A stretch of DNA of 53,999 nucleotides from Pezicula radicicola (Eukaryota > Ascomycota > Leotiomycetes > Helotiales > Dermateaceae). The stretch spans positions 4,758 through 58,756 of the forward strand of contig PDUO01000123.1 of the NCBI GenBank assembly GCA_003008705.1, read 5' to 3'. Under the pieces are notes generated by a model. The model made no database searches. It was not told the origin of the DNA and saw nothing but the letters and a program-made list of their open reading frames with translations. Below, piece by piece: positions 44,928 through 53,999 of the stretch (position 1 is its first letter; every line of letters starts with the position of its first letter). Both the position numbers and the translations under genes were made by a program.

Positions 44928-45589
44928 TGTTAAAACGAAATATCGGCTATTAGGGATTACACAAAACAACACCCTCGACATATCCTAGTAGCTGTAAAGA
45001 TCACCAATCTTAGCGCTTATAGTCTAATCTAGGTAGCAACTTTTAAACCCTAGTAATAAATTCGTGCCCGCTTTCAGTACGACATTTTCCAAGGACAATT
45101 ATACATTAAGATCGAAATGCTCGATCGGGATAGCAACAAAGCTACCCCGGTTCTCATAAACGAATTAGCATATATTAAGACAAGTAGCATCTACCTCCTT
45201 CACTCTTCGCTCGTTCAAGATTGATCCCCCCCGTCTAGAGAAACTTGAATAGTTTTCGAAACAGGTCGCCTTTCGGACTAATCAAAGTAGAGTGAGTATC
45301 GCGTACATTTATTAGATATTGATAGTCGGTAGTTACGTAGTTATTCGAATCAAGCGTCTTTTTGATAAATCTAGATAGCCATTCCATCGCCTCACCTCCT
45401 CTCATTCCAGCCTCATCCATCGATTCATAGTCCTCAAGATTCGAATATCATCTGAGATATATCTACATGTCGGCTCAACGGCAACTCCCACACGTTCCCC
45501 ACCTCCCCCACCTCCTCCACCTTCACCACCCTCACCCTTCGCCTTCACCACCTTCTTCCCCACCACATCATCGCTTCACTCTCACAGAC

Positions 45590-47344
45590 CGAGACGAGAC
45601 TCAATTTGCACAATTACCACCCACCACGCCCGGCCACAACGATAATCATTATAACAATGGCCATGGCATCTTCCGTTGTCATTTGGGGCCTCCATCAGGT
45701 TGCCCTCGCTCGTTATTCTTACCAAGATGTACAGCGATGACCTTCGTTGCCCATCAATCTTGACGTGGATTGCCATTGCGACATAGGCATAGGCATAGGT
45801 GATGATGATGATGAAGACGTCGACGGCGGTGTCTTCGATGCCTTCTTGGCCGCTATCCTTAACTCCTTCATCTTTGACTACATCGATGCCCGCCTCGAGA
45901 CCATCGTCACCATTATACTATCCTTTGGCATTGGGCTGTGGGCCGTCGTCTTGGCCATGGGACGTTGGTGCTTACAGATCTAGCACCGCACCCAACGTTA
46001 CTATCTATCGCCTTTCTTTCAGACCCTTGCCCAGGCCTTTGCGGCCGTATTACGAGCCATCTTCATCATCTTCAACCGACTTCTCCCTCTCTTTCTCTCC
46101 CTCATCATCCTCTGTGCACCGACCTTCATTGTTACCTACCTGTCCTTGGGCATCGGCTACCAAGTCCCCGGCCTGTCGACTAGTATCACTCGGTTTGTCT
46201 CTCCATATCTCTGCGTCCAACCATGCGCATGGGTCGAGAGTACCTACGGCTTCGGTATCTGTACCAGTATGCGCACCCCACCATCACCAGATCCTCGTGA
46301 ACTTGCATCCTTCTTCTCCATCGAAGAGCTGAGTGACCACCTGCACGGGATCAGCGACAGTACATCATGGGAGAAGACATTGGAGTTCGGTCAAATCTTT
46401 CAAGAAAATGGCCTCGAGGTTCGCAGACGCGTGATAGGCTGCGGAACATCAAGCAGAAGTGGCAATATGCCGTCCCCGTCGTCGTTGGACGAGACCAAGC
46501 CGTCCCGGCATTTTGGAATGCGATCGAGGCAATCAATAAGCAGTTGGTTGAATTGGTGAGCTACAGCTTCACGGTAACCAACAGTTACTATGCCATGACT
46601 AGCCTCCTCAGTTCCTTGCAGGACAAGTTCCAGAGTCACTGGAGCATCAACAAGGTCTTGGTCAGGGACATGTTGACGACGGCCCAACGGGGCGTCTTCA
46701 TCTTGACTAAGATAATCGACCAGATCGATAACATCCTGGCGCTCAGCAGCGACGCCATTGTTTCCATCGAGTCGCTGCAAGAAATCCTGGCCTACGTTAA
46801 GAGCACGGTGTACTAAAACACGATCGATGCACGCGCTGCCGCCGATACTGCCTATAGGTCCCGATGGTTCTTCATCCGGATCTTCTCCTCACCCAGCTAC
46901 CCCGAACCGCACTTCCAGACCGAAGACATCCAATATACCAAGGTCAGCTGCGTGATCGCCGTAGATGCGCTTGAGAACATCAAGGACAACCTCAACGAGC
47001 ACCTCATGATGTGGATCCATTTTGTTGACTTCCTCAACCGGTACGAGCCGCCAGCCGGTGGTGGGGGAGCTAACATCGAGAGCATCATCCCAAAATTTGA
47101 TAAGCATCTCGAGACGTGGGTCTTTGTCTCTTGTCAGCTCCGGGCCCAGGACCAAGCGAGAAGAAATGGCGTCTTTGATGAGGCTGGCAAGGATCCTATC
47201 ACGGGTAATGCGGTCTTGCCTACTCGGCTGTCTCGCGCCAAGGAGCAGTATCGGAGGGATCTTGAGACGTGCTATTCGAATGCGCAAAAGAAGAACCGAG
47301 CCGAGGTGGGAGGCGTTAAGCATAAAAAGAGTAGTGGGGGCTAA
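45590..47344 (+). pseudogene. Multi-pass membrane protein with coiled-coil domain, broken
   Basis: The upstream frame codes TTIIIITMAMASSVVIWGL (membrane span), a TGA at 45738-45740, an Asp-rich loop, IVTIILSFGIGLWAVVLAMG (span), a TAG at 45981-45983, then LAQAFAAVLRAIFIIFNRLL and LFLSLIILCAPTFIVTYLSL (spans). After FGIC and a linker the frame changes near 46420 and enters a helical domain (WNAIEAINKQLVELVSYSF, LVRDMLTTAQRGVFILT), with a TAA at 46814-46816, and ends AQKKNRAEVGGVKHKKSSGG. Codon use is GC-rich, unlike the AT-rich relics nearby. I do not know the family; a large fungal integral-membrane protein with a C-terminal coiled coil is the safest description. A GC-rich low-complexity frame just before it (45467 on) is probably its 5' leader. 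Confidence 0.7.
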
Positions 47345-47540
47345 GGGGAGAGAAAGCGTAGATGGGGTTGGTGGTGAGGCTGGCAAGGATCCTGTTACAG
47401 GTGAGGTTGTATTTATTACCTTTTCGGTTATCTCAGGCAAAGGCGCAGGATCGGAGGGATCTCAAGGTGTGCTATTTAAATATATAGAAGCAAAGTGGAG
47501 ACTAGTTAGAATAAGGAAAGAGTAATAAAGGTTATAGGAG
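47182..47540 (+). repeat. Direct duplication of the gene's 3' end (194-bp offset)
   Basis: gaggctggcaaggatcct starts at 47182 and again at 47376. Copy 1 (47182-47345) encodes the last ~55 residues; copy 2 (47376-47540) keeps the same order of blocks (tatcggagggatct / gatcggagggatct, gtgctatt, aagcaaa) but is shifted to A/T, with many C-to-T differences. Confidence 0.85.
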
Positions 47541-47689
47541 TAGTAGTAAGAGCTAAAAGAAGGGAATTTAATAGTTATCTTAATAGTAAACTTATATTAT
47601 TCCTTTTAGTAATCAAGCGTTAGGTTGTTATTTCTGCCCCTTCCACTATCCGATGCCTCCCGTTGACTTACTCAAATCCAAATACTACG

Positions 47690-49106
47690 CTGAGATGTGA
47701 TCGGAATATGAAATTTCTGCTGTAGAATGGGGAAGTTGCCAAACGCGTTGTAGCATGTCGATAACCCTGAGTTTGCATTGTGGTATTGGTGTGGGAACCT
47801 GATCGACACAGGGTAATTTGACTACTAAGTGATGATGCCACTGCAAGGATCGCCGGTCACACCGAAGAACAAAGACTTGTTGCAATAGGTGCAGACGAGG
47901 TAATCGCAGAAGTCTTCTAACCTTATAAGCAAGCCTTAGCGCAGGATTTCGAAGCCGGCTTCAGATCGTTGATGATGCTAGACGGATACTCTACAAGACA
48001 GGTCCTGAGAAATCAACTGTACTATTTGCGACGCTCCTCATCACAGACATATGATTCTAACACAGTCTTAGAAGATTTGACTTTTACACTGTTTAATGGC
48101 TCGAGACGGTAACAAGGTAAGCTGAGTTGTCAACTTCAGAGGGTTCGCCGAGCTAAAACCAATACTCTTCAGTGCGACTGGACTTTTTGACTAATCTCTC
48201 ACGGAATCCGTCTTAGATGCACTAGACTTTGATTACCCGGCGGATTTGGTTAAGTGGGGATGTATCGAAGGCGGAAGCAGCTTACTGATTGAAGGCATGA
48301 TTCGCAGGATTGAACGCAAGCCAACAATGGATAAACAGGTGAACCGCATTAGGATCAACAGAAAATGTCGCATAGAATCCAATATAACTGTTCAAGTAGC
48401 CTCAGATGCGTAATGCCGAGGTTTGTCTTCCGTCTTCAATACAGCAACACTGGGGAGTATGCAGCGAATGGATCTTACTGGGCTCGAACTCGGCCATGCT
48501 CAAAAGGACGCAATCAGAACTCTACACTACGACTTTTCTACAAAGGTAGCAATCAGATTCGATCATCCATAGTGGATAACGGAGTGTGGAATCGTCAATG
48601 TAGGCACTGCGGTGACGGATCTACCAACCCGAGTATGCGTTTATCCTTCGTATGGTCTGCAAAGGGACTCCTCCCGCCCAGCTGTCTTGCTCTGCTCATA
48701 CACGTGGGCCCAGGATGCGCAACACATAGGCTCAATGATCAAAGAAGGCTCACCACATGGTGAAGAAGAACTGCTCGAATTGATGTTGCGTAATCTGGCT
48801 CGCATACATGCGCACTTGATCAGCCACGAGGAGATTAAGCACTCGTATAGAGAGCACTACGCCTACGACTGGGGGAGTGATCCATATGCTGCTGGGGCAT
48901 TCGCTCTCTTTGGACCGGGTCAATTCAGCAATCTATATCCGCACCTGACACGGCCTGCGGCAGATGGAAAATATCATATCGTTGGGGAGGCTGTAAGCAT
49001 ACATCACGCATGGATTGTGGGCTCATTAGACAGCGCTTACAGGACTGTCTACCACTTCTTAGAGCGATATGACTTACCTTATAAGGACAAATTACAGCGA
49101 ATTTAG
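47690..49106 (+). pseudogene. Flavin amine oxidase (L-amino-acid-oxidase type) pseudogene
   Basis: Scattered N-terminal pieces (VAIGADEVIAEVF, then YKQALAQDFEAGFRSLM and DGYSTRQVLRNQLYY) lead to FDYPADLVKWGCIEGGSSLL and, in another frame, TLGSMQRMDLTGLELGHAQ. The C-terminal part at 48612-49106 is clean: LLCSYTWAQDAQHIGS, GAFALFGPGQFSNLYPHLTR, and HIVGEAVSIHHAWIVGSLDS, the FAD/substrate segment of fungal L-amino-acid oxidases. The FAD GxGxxG N-terminus is not seen. Lesions include a TAG at 48570-48572 for Trp in HPWW (TGG to TAG) and several frame changes. The enzyme would deaminate an amino acid with H2O2 release. Confidence 0.82.
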
Positions 49107-49776
49107 GGCAGCGCGGGAGAGATGGAGACGGGTGCACATGGCACTGTACACCTGCAGGTAATGCTAGATCGTCAAATGAATCCTTAAATTGAGCAACATG
49201 TCGAATATTGGCTCCTATATTGAATGAAAAAGAAAATTTCAGTTAATTTTCTAAGGGGAGTTATAGAGCTACTAATGACGGCAGATGGAGGTACAAGGAT
49301 ATACTAGGTATAGTTATCTGCTTGTGGGAAGAGATTAAACTCGAAGAAAGTGGTTGTAACATTAGGTAAGTTTTGAGAATAAGTATAAGCCATTACAATG
49401 ATGAGAAGTATACCAGCTGAAGCTTACACTTGAAGGGATAGGGAAGCAGCTTATTGATGCTACTACAGACAGAAGTAGATTCTGATCTATGCGGCTGAGA
49501 ATTTTCATGCAGCTGTATATATAGGATATAGATTGATTTGATTGTTAGATAATTGTTAGGGCCTCGAGATTAGGAACTAGGGACAAGACATATCAGGACA
49601 CAAGAAGCATGCTACTAAATCATAGAACCTTTGGGTTTTAGGGGACTCGCACTCTACCTACCGTCATCCCAATACACCTTAAACACTTCCCAAAATCCTA
49701 ACAACACTTATTAAATTCTGATATTCTGCTGTAAAATCTCATACAGTTGGCTACCCAAGTATAGAGATTTATCTAG
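49107..49776. other. No supported gene
   Basis: AT-leaning spacer between two convergent relics. No recognisable motif or RNA gene. Confidence 0.45.
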
Positions 49777-50883
49777 CTACTTGTTATAAGTAAGAGACAG
49801 CTTGCTCTGATTATACTCCCCTGCCGTTATATCTTCGTATAAAGGTGGATGCTTCTCACCAACAAATTTATCGAATGGACGGAGCCATGCATCTCGATTA
49901 GACTTGCCAAAATATGTAATAGAAAATCTCTCTAGAATCAATCCAGTGTCATTATTTTGCTTCGATGCCTGTGGGGCTGTGACTCTATGCCAAACAGACC
50001 GTAGCGCGTCGTTTGTCCATTGCTGCATCGAGTCGCCGAGGAGTACAATCATGACTGGAACTGCCCCTTCCAAGGGGTAGAAGCTGCCATTCGATTGGGA
50101 TTCTAGCTCGAGGCCTCCAACAGAGTCTTGGAAGAGAAGCGTCATGGAACAAAAATCGGTATGCTCAGATATGTGTATTGTTTTCGCAGCGCACAATATC
50201 TCCTCTGGTACTGCAGGGTAGTGGAGGAGGCGCATCTCACTGTCTCGATGACTGTGTAGACCTTCAAAATGATCTGGCGGCAGACCTAAAGACATCGCGA
50301 GAGCCTCTAACAGAAGCAGATGTACGCTGTGATAGAGATTGAAGGAAGATTCTATAAAGCTGCGGAAACCGGGAAGATCATGTTCATGTGGCCACACATT
50401 AGGGAACATAGCATCCTCTGGTGACCCGAAATCATATGTTTCCTACAAAGTAAAATTGCTGAGCGTCGGAGAACCGCTAGATTTCAGAAGTACTCTTACC
50501 TTGCAATCAAATGCACGATCTTCACCAAGACCCCCAACTCCACTACGACTTAGACTAGAGGTATTTTCCTAGCCAACGAAGCTGTATCCCCGATGTGGAT
50601 TCGTCAGCGGGGGATGGGCCGCTACTATCTTCGCCTCTTGGTTCAGCTGGAAGAACTGGTGGTTCTAAACTGGTTGTGAGTTTTCGAGTGGGCACGACGA
50701 AGACTGGAATATACAATTTGGAATATTCGCGCAAGACTTTCCGCGGAAATTCCAGGATTGATTATCTACGCCGTTCTGTGCGAAGCTGTTGAGGAGTTCT
50801 TGACAAAAGTGGGAGCGCTCCCTTAAATCTCCCCCTATGAGCCGCGAAAGGTAGAGAGGTGGTAAGGCAGCTGCGGTCGTCAT
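49777..50883 (-). pseudogene. 2-oxoglutarate/Fe(II) oxygenase (isopenicillin-N-synthase fold) pseudogene
   Basis: The ATG at 50883-50881 (minus) opens ALPPLYLSRL; a small deletion near 50770 shifts the frame from SFAQNGV to IINPGISAESLARIF. After an intron: FFQLNQEAKIVAAHPP and NPHRGYSFVG followed by TAG (50572-50570, CAG to TAG fits). A second intron (from about 50503) leads to the intact core 50409-49777: HISEHTDFCSMTLLF (HxD iron ligands), SVWHRVTAP (second His) and RFSITYFG (Arg-x-Ser for 2-oxoglutarate). It would hydroxylate or desaturate a small molecule. It sits between amine oxidase and GliT-like reductase relics, which suggests a former biosynthetic group. Confidence 0.88.
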
Positions 50884-51672
50884 CTTAGTAAATAAGTAAT
50901 TGAAGCGGTTCGTATTATGATGAAATTGCGAAAATGTCAAATTTTAAAACTCTTTACTTCAGTATGATTCGATTTATAAAATAACCTCGCTGTCATATCT
51001 GGCATCCAATCCTGGGATATCAACAACGAGCCACAAGCCCAAACAGCAAGCTTGGTCTTGTACAGTAGAACAAAGGATGACGACGTTTACCCTTGAAACT
51101 AACCCAAAGTACTAGGAAGTGTCAGTGGTGCCATCGTTATTTACGCCTGCTACAATTCAATACCACCTCATTACCGGAGTATTCCTTGTCATATAACTCC
51201 TGAAGATGCATTTAAGATGCTGCTTTACAATAGCAAAAATGTTTGCCTTAGTTCTCCTTGCTGTCTACATGCTGCTACTTTATTCCCAAGACGACCTAAG
51301 TTACAGCGTATATGCCTTGTAATTTATTAGGCTTGTATGTATTCTTCTTACAGTATAAAGCAGCGCACCTTGGTAAATTATACAAGAACTGGGAGAACTT
51401 TAACTAGCCTTTGTCTTGGACTTAATCGCATTTAGCTCACTTATCTAACAAAGAATAGGGGGGAGGGTTGCGGCAGTGGCGCTGGAACCGAACCACGCGA
51501 ACTCCACAGTGGGCCCACCTATACTCACCCACCACCACCCCCACTGCAGGCCAAAGCAAGGGTGGTGGCACCATAGACCATAACCTCCCATCGAGGATAA
51601 GGAAGTGCAGACTACCAGACTGTGTACAAGTTCTCCTACCTACTACTTCTCTATAAACAACACACTACAATC
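50884..51672. other. Divergent spacer, 2OG oxygenase / FAD reductase relics
   Basis: This 789-bp stretch separates two opposed relic genes. A short Thr/Pro-rich plus frame at 51468-51656 is not convincing. The 5' flank of the reductase would include a promoter; no motif is identified. Confidence 0.4.
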
Positions 51673-52498
51673 ATGTCTCAATCCTTTTTTGATGTCTTAA
51701 TTATTGGTTCAGGACCTGCCGGCCTCTCTGCTGCCCTGTGTCTTAGTCGTATTCGGAGGACAGCCCTTGTTCTTTCATCCGAGGTCTTTCGAAATACTAA
51801 CGCTAAAGCTCTTTATAGAGTTATCTCGCGCGACGGCGAAATCCTTGCAGCCTTCCTCCAAGAGAGCAGAGAACCAATTCAAGAGAAGTACAAAACAATA
51901 TCTTTCGAGAACACAGAGATCACTTCGATCAGGAGGAAAGAATTTCAGGTCCACGATAGTAATAAGGATCTCTACGATGGTTTTAAAGCAGAGGATTCTA
52001 GAGGCAGGACCTTCTTAGGCAAGAAGATGATTTTAGCAACTAGTTCGAAGGATGTATTCCTAGACGTAGAAGGTTTTGTGGAAAACTAGGGCAGCAATAT
52101 TTATCAGTGTCTACTTTGCGATGGCTTCGAATGCACCAATCATCCGTCCAGGGTGGGAGTTCTCGCTTACCCATTTGAAGAAGCATATAGACATCTCACT
52201 TTACGGTTGTTTGCTTTTGAACCTACTCGAGTAGTGATATTTACGAATGGCCACTCAATGAGTGTAGAGGACGAGGAAATCTTCAGCGAGGCAGTTGCAA
52301 GGGGCTGTAGACTAGAGTCCCACAAGATAGTGCGCCTGGAACCACTTTCTAACGATGAGTTTGGAGTTCGATTACATTTTGAGAACGGGGAAACCGATGT
52401 CTTAGGTTTCCTCGTCAACAAACCATACACCGTGCCTTCCTCCGCGGACCTAGTGAACGAAATCAGGCTACCGATTACTGTTATCAATAGTTATGTAT
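51673..52498 (+). pseudogene. Thioredoxin-reductase-like FAD oxidoreductase (GliT type), cut by LTR element
   Basis: The ATG at 51673 opens SQSFFDVLIIGSGPAGLSAA (FAD GxGxxG). Then GKKMILATSSKDVF (second FAD contact), a TAG at 52087-52089 where the family has Trp (ENWG), and YQCLLCDGFE, the redox CxxC. The NADPH-domain half continues (VVIFTNGHSM, LVNKPYTVPSSADL) and ends at 52498, exactly where the right LTR begins, so about the last 30-40 residues are missing. The CxxC in CLLCDG is the form seen in GliT-like enzymes that oxidise dithiols in peptide metabolites. It is otherwise in one frame over 270 codons. The stop fits TGG to TAG. Confidence 0.88.
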
Positions 52499-53999
52499 TG
52501 CTAATAGCAGAATATATTAATATATAGATCGGAAGTCAAGAGATAGTTACTTGATTCTATATAGGTAGTAAAATAAGAGTATATATATATAAACAAGAGT
52601 AAGTAATTACTAATACTAAAACAACTTATATAGTATTAGAGAAATAATCTTCTTATATATAAAATACTTAGAAATTAACTATCTAACTAATACTATTAAC
52701 TTATCTATAGTATAAATTAAATATAAACTATATTTATAGTTTCTAAATAAGTAGTAATACTATTATATTTAGTAATATACCCCTTTAGATTTAACTAAAT
52801 AAGAGGTTAAATCTAAATTAGTTTATAGATTATTAGTATTAACTTTAAAGTATAAGTTAGTATAGAAATTATATATCTAAACTTAGTATACTCTACTAGT
52901 AGTAGTAATATATAAGTTTAAGGGTTAGATAGTAGTTTACTATATAAGCTATAATAATAATAGAGTTTATTATAAGATAAAGAAAGAGAAAGAAAAGAAG
53001 TAAAAGAAGAAGAAAAAGAAAAAGACTCTTTAAATAATAATTTAAGTATTTATTAACTAGGCTTAATCTAGTTAGATATATTAATTAGACTAAGTTATTA
53101 AATAAATATTTTATACTTTTAATATAATAATTTCTTAGTTAATCTATCTATTACTATATTAGTACTAGATACTTATTTAATATAGATTTAGTTTTATTAA
53201 ACCTCTTATTATAATTAGTACTAATAGATATTTATATACTTTAGTTTAGTTTAAAACTATAGAGTATTCTTATAAAGTAAATCTATAATTTAGATATTAT
53301 TAATATAAATAATAGACTTAATAATAGAATTAAAATTAATAGTTTTAAAAAACTAAATTATCTATAATAGAAGCTTAATAGTAAATAATACTACTAGTAA
53401 TTTAACTTTAATACTAGAGATAATAATAGTTTATTATTTTATTATTATTTAATAAATAACTTTATTATATAGTATATAAATAGATTTAAATAAACTAAAT
53501 TATATAATCTTATTATTTATAAATACTATATTATTATAGATCTAGAATAGCTTTTATAAATTAATAGTTTACTATAAATAAATAAACTTTAAAGAGATTT
53601 TAATTAAATTTAACTAGTTTAAATACTATATATACTATATCTAGCTAGGTAATAGTAGTATTATATATAATATAACTAACTTATTATTAGAATATATAAA
53701 TTTAAAAGGTAGTTATAACCTCTTTATTAGATACTAGTTTAATAACTAGTAGTAAAGTATTAGAAAATCTAATAAGATTAATATTAAATTTCTTTATTAT
53801 TTTTTTAATAAAATTATCTTAGATTAACTAAAGCTTTTATTCTAATCTATTTTAAATAACTCTAATTCTAAGAAAGTAATTAACTTCTCTTAGTATATAG
53901 ATTTTAAATAATTAAAGAAGTTAAACTTTAAAGTAAATATATTATTATTAATAATAATAAGAAAATATAATAATAATATTATCTATAAAAACTATTAAA
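52499..53999 (+). mobile_element. RIP-saturated LTR retroelement, 5' end (runs off right edge)
   Basis: LTR 52499-52777 (279 bp), matching 725-1007 inverted and the solo LTR; the rest is internal sequence. 52499-53508 pairs with 1007-1 as an inverted repeat over about 1 kb. From 52623 to 53999 there is no CA, TG or CG dinucleotide. Just inside the LTR a 12-bp inverted repeat (tttagatttaac ... gttaaatctaaa, 52784-52819) could form a hairpin. The insertion cuts off the reductase gene's 3' end. No readable protein remains. Confidence 0.87.

Larger units (their letters stand above)
43318..45589. other. Intergenic, with microsatellites; no supported gene
   Basis: GGATGAT-type repeats lie at 43370-43400. 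A plus frame at 44402-44623 (LMKNLKRKIRAVEQHSKRTK) is helical and basic but too short to name. The region has many CA/CT-rich runs near 43640-43720 and 43970-44030. Confidence 0.4.

Noticed and set aside
51468..51656. 62-codon plus frame before the reductase
   Set aside because: Trp/Thr/Pro-rich, no motif, lies in the expected promoter/leader.
1..53999. CRISPR array, tRNA genes, plasmid or phage origin
   Set aside because: No regularly spaced identical repeats and no convincing cloverleaf seen by eye; the context is a fungal nucleus. tRNAscan-SE would be needed to exclude tRNA scraps fully.

Overview
The window looks like nuclear DNA of a filamentous ascomycete (Pezizomycotina). Introns are short (about 50-120 nt) with GT...AG ends and fungal branch sites. 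The gene families are typical of moulds: P450, Baeyer-Villiger monooxygenase, DUF7708/NB-ARC/TPR NLR, subtilase with a DUF7580-like N-terminus, and Ulp1-protease genes. AT-rich retroelement blocks have lost CpA/TpG, the mark of repeat-induced point mutation (RIP). The order or genus cannot be set from sequence alone.

Layout. Two inverted, RIP-saturated copies of one LTR element close the window (1-1007 minus, 52499-53999 plus); a third copy is a perfect solo LTR at 15381-15662. Between them lie mostly relics: (a) 2.2-8.0 kb, a dead metabolic cluster (P450, BVMO, acyl-CoA dehydrogenase, SDR); (b) 8.0-11.2 kb, two genes that appear INTACT, divergently transcribed from one promoter region; (c) 11.2-19.2 kb, a mosaic of gene fragments (ribosomal protein L5, a 78-bp piece of 18S rRNA, a BCS1-like AAA protein split by the solo LTR, coiled-coil pieces); (d) a CAACAG microsatellite with a 95-N assembly gap; (e) 20.2-22.8 kb, a Ulp1-type protease gene; (f) 24.5-36 kb, genes of the fungal NLR/incompatibility type (an N-terminal fold remnant, a subtilase with DUF7580-like region, an unnamed fungal family, a beta-lactamase-like gene with its 3' part inverted, a DUF7708-NB-ARC-TPR gene); (g) 36-43.3 kb, an M1 aminopeptidase cut off by a headless copia pol fragment, and a second Ulp1 gene; (h) 45.5-52.5 kb, a membrane/coiled-coil gene with a duplicated end, a flavin amine oxidase, a 2-oxoglutarate oxygenase and a GliT-like FAD reductase cut by the right-hand LTR element.

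Nearly every recognisable gene carries one to several lesions. Where the ancestral codon can be guessed (TGG or CAR to stop), the change usually fits CpA-to-TpA on one strand, so RIP or leakage of RIP from the repeats is the simplest common cause. The segment therefore reads as an accessory, repeat-bounded gene graveyard in which only the pair at 8.0-11.15 kb, and perhaps one Ulp1 gene, still look translatable. Family names rest on motif recognition by eye; no database search was run.
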